Shown here one piece after another: positions 1 through 7,493 of a stretch of 64,000 nt of DNA. The DNA lies in assembly GCF_017309385.1 (NCBI RefSeq), contig NZ_JAFJMJ010000001.1:2232001-2296000 (forward strand). Direction: 5' to 3'. A model generated the notes under the pieces. That model did not search any database and was not told the DNA's origin. It worked only from the letters and a program-made list of their open reading frames with translations. Within the stretch, counting starts at the first letter, position 1; every line of letters begins with the position of its first letter. Both the position numbers and the translations under genes were made by a program. This DNA comes from Amycolatopsis sp. 195334CR (GTDB taxonomy: Bacteria > Actinomycetota > Actinomycetes > Mycobacteriales > Pseudonocardiaceae).

Positions 1-186
1 GGTCTGCTGCGCCCTGGTCGCCATCGAGGCGTACACCGCGCGCACCGGCTCGCCGGCCAGTCGCCGCGCCAGTGCGGCGGCCTGCTCCCGGCCCAGCTCG
101 GTCAGCGGCGGGCCCGGCAGCGCGGTGTTCAGCGTCTTGAGCACGTTCGACTCGCTCTGCGCATGCCGGATCAGGTACAGCTTCAC
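1..186 (-). CDS. Histidine phosphatase family protein (partial)
   Basis: Only the first 62 codons are inside the window; the gene runs off the left edge. The N-terminus reads MKLYLIRHAQSESN, the RHG-type motif of the phosphoglycerate mutase/histidine acid phosphatase superfamily, in which the His is the transient phospho-acceptor. A second conserved element, PLTELGREQA, follows. The GTG start overlaps the pheA stop as GTGA, so the two are probably co-translated. The substrate cannot be inferred from the fragment. Confidence 0.85.
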   Translation of the reverse strand, partial: MKLYLIRHAQSESNVLKTLNTALPGPPLTELGREQAAALARRLAGEPVRAVYASMATRAQQT

Positions 187-1091
187 GCCAGTTCTCCTCT
201 CCGGACCGCGGCCACCCAGTCCACGGCTCCGGTGAAATCGTCGTTCGCGGCGCCCGGCTGGATGGTCGCCGCCACCTGGTCGGCCCGCGGGTGCGAGCCG
301 AGGAAGCGCAGGCCGGAGCAGCGCCGCCGCAGCGCGGCCAGCGCGTCGCCGATGCGCGGTTCCGAAATATGCCCTTCGAAGTCCATGAAGAACAGGTATT
401 CGCCGAAGTTTCCCTTGGTCGGCCGCGCGTCCAGCCGGGTCAGGTTGATGCCGCGGGTGGCCAGTTCGGTGAGCAGCTCGGCCAGCGTGCCGGTCCGGTT
501 CGCGGCGGCGGCCACGATCGAGGTGCGGTCGGCCCCGGTGGGCTCCGGCAGCGCGCCCGGCGGCTTCAGCAGCAGGAAGCGGGTCCTGGCGTCGCGCACG
601 TCGGCCACCTCGGTCGCCAGCACGCGCAGCGGGTAGTGCTCGGCGGCCACCGGCGCGGTCACCGCCGCGTCGAACTCCCCCTGCTGCACGGCCACCGCGG
701 CGGCCGCGGTCGAGGCCGCCGCCACCGGCCGCGCGTCCGGCAGGTTCACCTCCAGCCACTGCCGCACCTGCGCGAGCGCGTGCGGGTGGCTGGCCACCGT
801 GCGGATCGGCTGGTCGTCCGCCCTGGCCAGCACGGTGAAGTGCACCGGGAGCAGCGCCTCGGCGCAGGCCACCAGCAGCTCCTGCTCGGCCAGGCCGTCC
901 AGGGTCGCGGTGACCGGGCCCTCCACCGAGTTCTCCACCGGTACGCAGGCCGCGTCGGCCTCCCCTTTGCGCACCGCGGCGAGCGCCGCCGGAATGGTCT
1001 CCACCGGGAGCAGTTCGTCGTCAACGGTCAACGTGCGAGCGGCCTGCTCGGTGAAAGTCCCCTGCGGGCCGAAATAGGCGATTCGAGACAC
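183..1091 (-). CDS. pheA: Prephenate dehydratase
   Basis: Converts prephenate to phenylpyruvate in phenylalanine biosynthesis. At 302 aa it has the length of the monofunctional actinobacterial enzyme. Residues 1-180 form the periplasmic-binding-like catalytic domain, starting IAYFGPQGTFTEQAA and carrying the conserved TRFLLL segment near residue 185. Residues ~200-280 are the ACT regulatory domain that binds Phe, including the ESRP-like region around GNFGEYLFFMDFEGH. There is no fused chorismate mutase. It is followed by the histidine phosphatase with a 4-nt overlap and is divergent from the macro-domain gene. Confidence 0.96.
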   Translation of the reverse strand: MSRIAYFGPQGTFTEQAARTLTVDDELLPVETIPAALAAVRKGEADAACVPVENSVEGPVTATLDGLAEQELLVACAEALLPVHFTVLARADDQPIRTVASHPHALAQVRQWLEVNLPDARPVAAASTAAAAVAVQQGEFDAAVTAPVAAEHYPLRVLATEVADVRDARTRFLLLKPPGALPEPTGADRTSIVAAAANRTGTLAELLTELATRGINLTRLDARPTKGNFGEYLFFMDFEGHISEPRIGDALAALRRRCSGLRFLGSHPRADQVAATIQPGAANDDFTGAVDWVAAVRRGELA

Positions 1092-1136
1092 ACGGCAAGG
1101 CTACGCACCCACTTTCACTCGCATAGCCGGTAGGCG

Positions 1137-1163
1137 CGGCGGTTACGCGCACCGCCGTTTTTT
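1137..1163 (+). terminator. Intrinsic-terminator-like hairpin in the leader of the macro-domain gene
   Basis: A perfect 7-bp stem (CGGCGGT 1137-1143 with ACCGCCG 1151-1157) and 7-nt loop is followed directly by six T on the + strand. It lies between two divergent genes, 15 nt upstream of the macro-domain GTG, so no upstream + gene needs it. It may act as a leader attenuator. A four-codon ORF (ATG at 1165) ends in a TGA overlapping the GTG start. Confidence 0.55.
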
Positions 1164-1177
1164 GCGATGCTGGGGGC

Positions 1178-1789
1178 GTGACCGCACATCCGGGCACACA
1201 CGCCGGCCGCCAGAGTTCGCCAGCCAGTTTCTCCGCGAGCAAACCCGAACTGGTGTTGTGTGCCGTCGACGAACCGCTCGCCCGTGCCTGGCGGCACGTG
1301 GTGGACACAGTGGACGGTCCGGTCCGGATCCACCGCGGCTCGGTGCTGGACGTCCCCGCCCAGGCCGTGGTCAGCCCGGCGAACTCGCTCGGCTGGATGC
1401 GCGGTGGCGTCGACGCGGTCTACTCGCAGGCCTTCCCGGAGGTCGAGCAGCACGTGCGCAGCGCGGTGCTCGCCTACCACGGTGGTGAGCTGCCGATCGG
1501 TGAAGCGCTGGTGGTGCCGACCGGCGAGCCGGCGCCGGCGTGGCTGATCAGCGCGCCGACCATGCGCGAGCCGGGTGAGGGCCTGCCGCCCGACACCGTG
1601 CACCCGTTCCTCGCCGCCCGCGCGGTGTTCCGGCTGTGGCGCGACGGGCAGTTCGAGCACGGCGGCGAGATCCGGCACGGCGTGGAGACGCTCGCCATGC
1701 CCGGGCTCGGCACCGGAGTCGGCGGAGTGGCGCCCACCACGTGCGCCCGGCAGGTCGCCGCCGCGTGGTCCGAGGTCTTCCCAGGCTGA
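1178..1789 (+). CDS. Macro-domain (ADP-ribose-binding) protein
   Basis: 203 aa. A macro domain spans residues ~45-200: it shows VVSPANSLGWMRGGVDAVYS, matching the [A/P]-N-[S/N]...GGGVD/A loop that contacts ADP-ribose, and the late glycine-rich loop PGLGTGVGGV. Family members bind or hydrolyse ADP-ribose or O-acetyl-ADP-ribose. The GTG start follows a G-rich Shine-Dalgarno tract (GGGGGC). Single gene, divergent from pheA. The substrate is unknown. Length and motifs are typical, so the fold assignment is firm and the biological role is not. Confidence 0.85.
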   Translation: MTAHPGTHAGRQSSPASFSASKPELVLCAVDEPLARAWRHVVDTVDGPVRIHRGSVLDVPAQAVVSPANSLGWMRGGVDAVYSQAFPEVEQHVRSAVLAYHGGELPIGEALVVPTGEPAPAWLISAPTMREPGEGLPPDTVHPFLAARAVFRLWRDGQFEHGGEIRHGVETLAMPGLGTGVGGVAPTTCARQVAAAWSEVFPG

Positions 1790-1931
1790 GGCCGGGTTCG
1801 GCGGGCAACTCCGGGCGGCGTGGACTTCGTCACAGCGCGTTTGCCCTCGGTAAGCCCTACCGTTAGATCGACGTTGTAACCCACGTCGATTTCATGCGGC
1901 GCAGCCGGCCTCGACGCCGAGGGGAGTGCGG

Positions 1932-2864
1932 ATGCCACGGGTTCGTGAGCTCAGCCCCTATGTGGAGCTACACCGCGATCAGTGGCGGGAGCTGCGCAGA
2001 TCCACCCCGTTGCCGCTCACCGCGGACGAGTTGCTCCGCCTGCGCGGGCTCGGTGAGCAGGTCGACCTGGCCGAGGTGGCGGAGGTCTACCTGCCGCTGT
2101 CCCGGCTGATCAACCTGCAGGTCGCCGCCCGGCAACGGCTCTACGAAGCGACCACCACCTTTCTCGGTGAGGACTGCCGCGGCACCAAGGTGCCGTTCGT
2201 GATCGGCATCGCGGGCAGCGTGGCGGTCGGCAAGTCGACCACCGCGCGCATCCTCCGCACCCTGCTCGCCCGCTGGCCGGACCACCCGCGCGTGGACCTG
2301 GTCACCACCGACGGCTTCCTCTACCCGAGGGTCGAGCTGATGCGGCGCGGCATCATGCACCGCAAGGGCTTCCCGGAGAGCTACGACCGGCGGGCCCTGC
2401 TGCGCTTCGTCACCGAGGTCAAGTCCGGGGCCGAGCGGGTCAGCGCGCCGGTCTACTCGCACCTCGCGTACGACATCCTGCCCGGTGAGGAGCAGGTGGT
2501 GGAGCAGCCGGACATCCTCATCATCGAGGGCCTCAACGTGCTCCAGCCCGGCCCGCGGCTGACCGTGTCGGACCTGTTCGACTTCTCCATCTACGTCGAC
2601 GCGCACACCGACGACATCGAGCGCTGGTACATCGAGCGGTTCCTGAAGCTGCGGCACACCGCGTTCGCCGACCCCGCCTCGCACTTCCACCACTTCGCCG
2701 GCCTGCCGGACGACGAGGCCCGCGCCGAGGCCCAGCACCTGTGGCGCACCATCAACGAGCCGAACCTCATCGACAACATCAAGCCCACCCGCCCCCGGGC
2801 CACGCTGGTGCTGCGCAAGGACGCCGACCATTCCATCAACCGGGTCCGGTTGCGGAAGTTGTAA
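1932..2864 (+). CDS. coaA: Type I pantothenate kinase
   Basis: Phosphorylates pantothenate using ATP, the first step of coenzyme A synthesis. The P-loop GSVAVGKS is at residues 95-102 of a 310-aa protein, within the expected 305-320 aa for bacterial CoaA. The family-specific segments DGFLYP and KGFPESYD follow, and the C-terminal INLIDNI-like element reads [14 protein letters not shown] chose the ATG at 1932 over the in-frame GTG at 1926 because the GAGGGGAG Shine-Dalgarno ends at the GTG, leaving proper spacing only for the ATG. Monocistronic, with a strong hairpin about 85 nt after the stop. Confidence 0.96.
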   Translation: MPRVRELSPYVELHRDQWRELRRSTPLPLTADELLRLRGLGEQVDLAEVAEVYLPLSRLINLQVAARQRLYEATTTFLGEDCRGTKVPFVIGIAGSVAVGKSTTARILRTLLARWPDHPRVDLVTTDGFLYPRVELMRRGIMHRKGFPESYDRRALLRFVTEVKSGAERVSAPVYSHLAYDILPGEEQVVEQPDILIIEGLNVLQPGPRLTVSDLFDFSIYVDAHTDDIERWYIERFLKLRHTAFADPASHFHHFAGLPDDEARAEAQHLWRTINEPNLIDNIKPTRPRATLVLRKDADHSINRVRLRKL

Positions 2865-2949
2865 TTACCCCGGTGGAATTCGACGCTGCGTTGTCCTTCT
2901 CGGCCGATCGGACGAGGAGTTCGCAGGTGCACTAACCGGTTGGCCGATA

Positions 2950-2969
2950 CCGGGGCGGACCCGCCCCGG
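2950..2969 (+). terminator. GC-rich hairpin after coaA
   Basis: Perfect 9-bp inverted repeat CCGGGGCGG / CCGCCCCGG with a 2-nt centre, in the gap after coaA. No T-run follows, as is common for actinobacterial terminators. Probably ends coaA transcripts. Confidence 0.6.
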
Positions 2970-3016
2970 CGACCCTGGACTAGGAATCACATCCTGACCA
3001 GGGAGGAGGCGCGGCC

Positions 3017-3148
3017 ATGTTCACGACCATCATGACTTGGGTCGGCGCGATGTTCGGTGTCGCGGTTCTGCTGGTGATGGCCGCCGGGGCGTTTTTCGTC
3101 GATTTCGATGACACCGCGGACCGCAAGGTCAAAAACGGCAAGTCGTGA
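3017..3148 (+). CDS. Small single-span membrane peptide (43 aa)
   Basis: Too short for usual ORF cut-offs but well supported: ATG with a strong GGGAGGAGG Shine-Dalgarno at 3001-3009. The peptide starts MFTTIMTWVGAMFGVAVLL, a hydrophobic helix of about 22 residues (roughly 5-28). An acidic patch DFDDTAD and a basic tail KVKNGKS follow. Third codon positions are mainly G/C. It stands alone, converging on the 3152-4633 gene with a 3-nt gap. Function unknown; I recognise no family. Confidence 0.65.
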   Translation: MFTTIMTWVGAMFGVAVLLVMAAGAFFVDFDDTADRKVKNGKS

Positions 3149-3151
3149 GGT

Positions 3152-4633
3152 TCAGCCGAGCGCGGTGAGCGCCCGCTGATAGTTCTCGATATCCAGCGCG
3201 ATTCCGTCCTCGGATTCGTGGGCACTTTCCCGTAGCACGCCCCGCAGCCGGTCCAGCACGGCCGACCGGTCCAGCCCGCTGTCCCGCAGCGTCCGCGCGG
3301 CCGCCCAGACCTCGGGCGGCTCGTTGTCCCACAGCTGGTGCACCACCATCGCCTTGGTGCCGATCAACTCGGCCGAACCGGCGTCCAGCGCCTCAGCGGC
3401 GACCGCCTCGTGCAGTTCGGGGTGCTCTCCGAGAACCAGGAGGACCCGGTCGTCGGGGTCGGCGGGGTCCAGGTCGACCTCTTCGTCACCGATGGTCGTA
3501 TGCGCTTCGGGCAGCGCGAACCGCCGCCGCTCCAGCACCGCTTCGACGTCGTCGTCCTCCTCGACACCGTCGAGGTACGGGTCGCTGTCGTCGTAGAGGC
3601 TCTCGACCATTTCGAGCAGCTCGTCCAGCGCGTCCTCGGACAGCCCGCGCTCGTCCGCCCGCCAGCGGATCCAGGCCTCCAGCAGCTCCGGGGACAGCTC
3701 CGCCGGCAGCTCGTCGGCCATCATCAGCAGCAGCTCCGGGCCGACGTGCAGTTCCCAGCGCGGCTCCTGCTGCTGGGCGAAGGCGACCAGCCACTCGACC
3801 AGCTCGCGGTGCTCCTCGGTTTCCTCGACCTCGGGGTTCGCGGTGAAGAACCGCCCGATGACCTGGTCGAGGTCCACCTTCACGTCCTGCGGCGGCTCGT
3901 CCGGGATCGCGCCCAGCGTCCGCAGCCGCGCGATGACCAGCCCTTCGACCGCGAGGTGCTCGGGCAGCATCGGGTCGGTGCGGAGGAGCGCGTCGGTGAG
4001 CGCCAGCCGGGCCTCGGGCCCGGAAATCCGCTCCAGGGTGTCCTCCTCGTCGAGGTTCTCGCGCAGTTCGGCGAGCACCCCGGCCGGGTCGTCGATCACC
4101 TCCAGCTCGTCGACCACCCCGCCGAGCCCGATCAGCGCCAGCACCCCGTGATCCGCTTCGCCGGCGCGGCTGAACGTGCAGAGCACGATGTGCTGCTCGC
4201 CGAACCGGTCGCGGCACAGCCAGCACTCCCCCGGCTCGGCCCGGCCGATCTCCGCCGTCCAGGCCGGCGGCTGCTGGCCGGTCTCCAGCACCTCGACCAG
4301 TGCGCGGGCGGCCGCGTCCGCGGCGTCCCCGTGCGTGGCGAACCACCGCAGCCCGGCGAGCAGGTTCACCGCGCCGGGGCCCGGGTGGCGGCGCGCGTAG
4401 TCGATCAGCTCCAGCAGCTGTTCCAGCGTGGTCTTCTTCCGCCGGTGGTCGTGCGGCGGGGCCGCCACCTCGGCGGCGAGCAGCTCGATGCCGAGCAGGT
4501 CCTCGTCCGGCCCGATCTCCGCGAATTCGGCCAGGACCGCCCGGTAGAAGCCGGTGTCCGCGACACCGCCACCCGACGGCTTCTTCTTGCCACCGGTTGA
4601 TTTCTTCTTGCGACCACGGCTCACGGGGCTCAT
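3152..4633 (-). CDS. Conserved hypothetical protein, acidic, with a lysine-rich N-terminus
   Basis: 493 aa from the ATG at 4633. The frame is open further upstream, but that region overlaps the neighbouring gene and looks non-coding. The N-terminus is strongly basic (RGRKKKSTGGKKK). The remainder is acidic, rich in Leu/Glu, and looks alpha-helical, with runs such as EETEEHRELVEWL and DGVEEDDDVEA. A CWLCRD stretch near residue 140 could bind metal. No signal peptide or membrane segment. It lies 19 nt downstream of another helical protein on the same strand, so the two probably form one transcript. No function is claimed. Confidence 0.75.
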   Translation of the reverse strand: MSPVSRGRKKKSTGGKKKPSGGGVADTGFYRAVLAEFAEIGPDEDLLGIELLAAEVAAPPHDHRRKKTTLEQLLELIDYARRHPGPGAVNLLAGLRWFATHGDAADAAARALVEVLETGQQPPAWTAEIGRAEPGECWLCRDRFGEQHIVLCTFSRAGEADHGVLALIGLGGVVDELEVIDDPAGVLAELRENLDEEDTLERISGPEARLALTDALLRTDPMLPEHLAVEGLVIARLRTLGAIPDEPPQDVKVDLDQVIGRFFTANPEVEETEEHRELVEWLVAFAQQQEPRWELHVGPELLLMMADELPAELSPELLEAWIRWRADERGLSEDALDELLEMVESLYDDSDPYLDGVEEDDDVEAVLERRRFALPEAHTTIGDEEVDLDPADPDDRVLLVLGEHPELHEAVAAEALDAGSAELIGTKAMVVHQLWDNEPPEVWAAARTLRDSGLDRSAVLDRLRGVLRESAHESEDGIALDIENYQRALTALG

Positions 4634-4652
4634 GCGGTCATCGTTCCACGGA

Positions 4653-5828
4653 TCACCGACGATCTTTCGGCAGGGCGATCCGCGCGTTGCGGAGCTCGGC
4701 GATGAGCCGCGTTTTCCGCTTGTGCTCGGTGACCAGTTCGGCCAGATATTCGCCGAACTCCTGGGCGACTCCGGCGCGGCGGTACAACCCACGCAGTTTC
4801 CGCAGTTGCTTCGCCGCGTGCTGGTAGTGCCCGGCGTCGCCGTACGCGATCAGCTCGGTGACGTGGTCGCGGTAGACCGGCAGCACGTCGGCCGGGTGTT
4901 CCCGCGCGCGGAACTCGGCCACGCGGAGCCGATCGGCCAGCGAGGCACCGTCGCGACTCACCAGTTCCCATGCCTCGTCGTACTTTTCGGCTTCGATGAG
5001 CTCGTCGAGATCGGCCGGTTCGGGCGGGTTCTCGGTTTCCGGCGCCGGGCGGGGGCGCGGCAGTTCGGCGGGCTCGGCCGGCTCGGCGGGCTCGGTCACC
5101 TGCGCGCTGACCACCGGCCCCTTGCCGCGCACCAGCGCCTTCGCCGCGTGCGCGATCGCCTCGCTGTGCCGCCCGGCGTCGCGCAGCACGCGCACGATGC
5201 GCAGGCTCACTTCGCGGCTGGGCAGTTTCGCGGACAGGATGGCCACCAGCGCGTCGACGTCACCGGAGATCTCGGCCAGTTCCTCGCGCAGGCGCGCGGC
5301 CACCGGCGCGCGCCTGCGGTCGTCGTCGCCAATGGTGTCCACAAAGGACTTGATGCGCTTGATCCCGTTGTCGCCCAGCGACTTCGCGAAGGCACGCAGG
5401 TCGAGCACCGGCCAGCCGGGCCGGTCGAAGGTGACGCTGAGGATCCAGTCGGCGAGCGCTTCGGGCGGCGGCGGGTGCGCCACGCAGGCCCGCGCGTAGA
5501 GCGCCACCGCCCGCCGGAGCTGACCGGCGGACTCCTCTCCTCGCGCGAACGCGTCCCCGATCTTGTCCATCGCCCGTTTGGCCAAGGGCGCCAGATCGGC
5601 CCGCGTGCCGGCGTCGAGCAGCCGCTGCAGGGTGTCGAGCACCGGCTCGATGCCGTGCTCGGTTTCCTCCGCACCCTCGGCCTCGGCCAGCTCGGCGGCC
5701 CGTTTGCGGAGGCGTTCGCCCAGGTCGGGGTCCCGCTCGGCCTGTTCGTGGAGCAACGCGGCGAGCGTGGGGACGTCCAGTGTGCACAGGTACTCGAGCA
5801 GACCGGGGGAATCGGGATGCGCAGTCAT
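4653..5828 (-). CDS. Helical-repeat protein resembling the C-terminus of SWIM zinc-finger proteins
   Basis: 391 aa from the ATG at 5828; a GTG at 5834 is a possible alternative. The last ~130 residues (DEAWELVSRDG, AEFRAREHPADVLPVYRDHV, EFGEYLAELVTEHKRKTRLI) match the helical-repeat tail commonly found after SWIM zinc fingers in actinobacteria. The zinc finger itself is absent. A Pro/Ala/Glu-rich linker (AEPAEPAEPAELP) separates it from an N-terminal helical part. Cytoplasmic; probably scaffolding or protein interaction. Same strand and 19 nt upstream of the acidic 493-aa protein. Confidence 0.7.
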   Translation of the reverse strand: MTAHPDSPGLLEYLCTLDVPTLAALLHEQAERDPDLGERLRKRAAELAEAEGAEETEHGIEPVLDTLQRLLDAGTRADLAPLAKRAMDKIGDAFARGEESAGQLRRAVALYARACVAHPPPPEALADWILSVTFDRPGWPVLDLRAFAKSLGDNGIKRIKSFVDTIGDDDRRRAPVAARLREELAEISGDVDALVAILSAKLPSREVSLRIVRVLRDAGRHSEAIAHAAKALVRGKGPVVSAQVTEPAEPAEPAELPRPRPAPETENPPEPADLDELIEAEKYDEAWELVSRDGASLADRLRVAEFRAREHPADVLPVYRDHVTELIAYGDAGHYQHAAKQLRKLRGLYRRAGVAQEFGEYLAELVTEHKRKTRLIAELRNARIALPKDRR

Positions 5829-5871
5829 CGGCACACATTCTCGGGCATTAGCCCGAATGCGACGCCGAGGA

Positions 5872-6591
5872 TCACCGGAATGCCGTAGTCGACTTGAGCC
5901 GGTAGGCCTCGGTGAACCGGCCGTAGGCGATCACGTTGTCCGCGTACTCGCGCGAGTCGCGGTCGAACGCGCCACCGCAGGTGATCAGCCGCAGCTCGGG
6001 CTGCGCGGTGTCGCCGTAGACGTCCTCGGACGGGAAGGCCGACTTCGGGTGCCGCTCGACCCGGTACACGGTGAACACCGCGCTGATCCCGTCACCGCGG
6101 TGCACGGTGACCCGCGAGCCGACGCGCAACTCGGCCAGCCGCGAGAACACGCCCGGCACGTGGTTGTAGTCGACGTGCCCGGCGATCACCGACGGCCCGA
6201 CCTCACCCGGTGTCGGGCTTTCGGTGTACCAGCCCGCCGTCGTGGCGTCACCGGGCACCTGGAGCGCGCCGTCCGACTGCAGGCCGAGGTCCATGATCTG
6301 TCCGGTGTGGACGTTCAGCTCCGGGATCTCCAGCGTGGCGGGCTTTCCCGGCGGCAGCACCTTCACGTCGAGTCGTTCGGTGCTCACCTCCGGCACGCTC
6401 GGCGGCGCGGGCGCGGCGGCCAGCGTGGACGAGGACGAGACCGGCGAGGGCGTCTCGGCCACCGGCGCCGCGGCGGAGAACGGCGCGGGGTGCTGTTCGG
6501 GCGTCGGCAGCACGAAGAGGATCACGCCGACCGCGATCACCACCACCATGGCCGAAGCGCAGGCGCCGGCCACCTTCCAGCGGGCCGTCAT
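5872..6591 (-). CDS. Class F sortase
   Basis: 239-aa membrane-anchored transpeptidase. A transmembrane segment spans residues ~6-28 after a short basic N-terminus (MTARWK), followed by a Pro/Ser/Ala spacer. The sortase domain starts near residue 80. Catalytic residues are visible: His in IAGHVDYN, Cys in LRLITCGG, and an Arg in FDRDSREY shortly after the Cys. The ATG at 6591 is separated by 1 nt from the stop of the excalibur gene, a textbook coupled arrangement in which the upstream gene probably encodes its substrate. The long in-frame extension upstream of 6591 overlaps that gene and was excluded. Confidence 0.88.
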   Translation of the reverse strand: MTARWKVAGACASAMVVVIAVGVILFVLPTPEQHPAPFSAAAPVAETPSPVSSSSTLAAAPAPPSVPEVSTERLDVKVLPPGKPATLEIPELNVHTGQIMDLGLQSDGALQVPGDATTAGWYTESPTPGEVGPSVIAGHVDYNHVPGVFSRLAELRVGSRVTVHRGDGISAVFTVYRVERHPKSAFPSEDVYGDTAQPELRLITCGGAFDRDSREYADNVIAYGRFTEAYRLKSTTAFR

Positions 6592-6592
6592 C

Positions 6593-7063
6593 TCAGCGCC
6601 CGGCTCTGCGGCGGTTGACCAGCACCAGCGCGGCGCCCCCACCCAGCAGGGTCAGCCCGCCCAGCCCGGCGAACGCGCCGAGCGAGGAGCCGTCGTCCGC
6701 GCCACCGGTGTCCACCCCGCCCGACGGCGTCTTCTTGACCTGGGGTTCGCCGAAGTGCGATTCGCAGGCGTACCCGTCGTCGTCCGCGTCCAGCCCGTGC
6801 GGATCGCTCGGGTCCTTCGCCCATTCGGCCTGCGCCTCGGCCTGGGTGGCGAAATCGGCGCAGTCCTTGTCCTTGCCGGTGGTGCTGGTGATCGCCGGGC
6901 TGGACGAACTGCTGCTGCTACTGCTGGTGGCACTCGATGACGACGAGGGTTTGGCGGGCGGCTGGATGCCCGGCGGGATCGTGGTGTCCTGTGCCAGCGC
7001 GGGGCCCGCGCCGAGGACGAGGGTGGTCAGCACAACACCGGCGGCGAAGCGGAACGGGCGCAT
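6593..7063 (-). CDS. Excalibur calcium-binding surface protein, putative sortase substrate
   Basis: 156 aa. Signal peptide at residues 1-24 (MRPFRFAAGVVLTTLVLGAG, cleaved near ALA-QD), then a serine-rich linker (~residues 38-62). The excalibur domain at ~66-100 has the invariant DCADF and DADDDGYACE elements, with two Cys and an EF-hand-like Asp cluster. The C-terminus has the layout of a cell-wall sorting signal: PSGGVDTGG, a ~20-residue hydrophobic span, and terminal NRRRAGR. No LPXTG is present, so anchoring by the next gene (class F sortase) is inferred from gene order and topology. Confidence 0.85.
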   Translation of the reverse strand: MRPFRFAAGVVLTTLVLGAGPALAQDTTIPPGIQPPAKPSSSSSATSSSSSSSSSPAITSTTGKDKDCADFATQAEAQAEWAKDPSDPHGLDADDDGYACESHFGEPQVKKTPSGGVDTGGADDGSSLGAFAGLGGLTLLGGGAALVLVNRRRAGR

Positions 7064-7169
7064 CGAACGGATCCTCCGGACGGACCTGGATTCGGCGGAT
7101 GGTTCCGTTTATCGCCGCGCGGTTCGGGGTGTTACGCGCGGCTGCCCGCCCGGCGGGGCGTGATAGGCA

Positions 7170-7493
7170 GTGCCGGTGACCATCGAAGATCTGATCCAGC
7201 GGCTCCGCGAGTTCGCCGACGCACGCGACTGGGAGCCGTTCCACACGCCGAAGAACCTGGTGATGGCCCTGTCCGGGGAGGCGGGTGAGCTGACCTCGCT
7301 GTTCCAGTGGCTGACCCCGGAGGAATCGGCGAACTGGCGGTCGGATCCGGAGCTCGAGGCGAACGTGCTCGACGAGATCGCCGACGTGACGCTCTACCTG
7401 GTCAGGCTGGCCGACGTGCTCGGCATCGACCTCTACGAGGCCGCCGCCGCGAAGATCGAGCGCAACGAGGTCAGATTCCCCCGAAAGAGTTAA
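7170..7493 (+). CDS. MazG-like nucleotide pyrophosphohydrolase
   Basis: 107 aa, all one all-alpha NTP-PPase domain of the MazG/RS21-C6 type. The metal-binding signature is readable: EAGEL near residue 37 (ExxE) and DEIADV near residue 72 (ExxD). Such enzymes hydrolyse non-canonical or excess (d)NTPs to the monophosphate, often dCTP analogues. The GTG start at 7170 gives MPVTIEDL; a second GTG two codons later is possible. It converges on the helicase-like/PLD gene with a 4-nt overlap of the stop codons. Confidence 0.9.
   Translation: MPVTIEDLIQRLREFADARDWEPFHTPKNLVMALSGEAGELTSLFQWLTPEESANWRSDPELEANVLDEIADVTLYLVRLADVLGIDLYEAAAAKIERNEVRFPRKS

Noticed and set aside
3338..5888. Long + strand frames over the two helical proteins
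   Set aside because: Composition is typical of antisense shadows (runs of Gly, Arg, Gln, Val); the minus-strand frames give sensible proteins.
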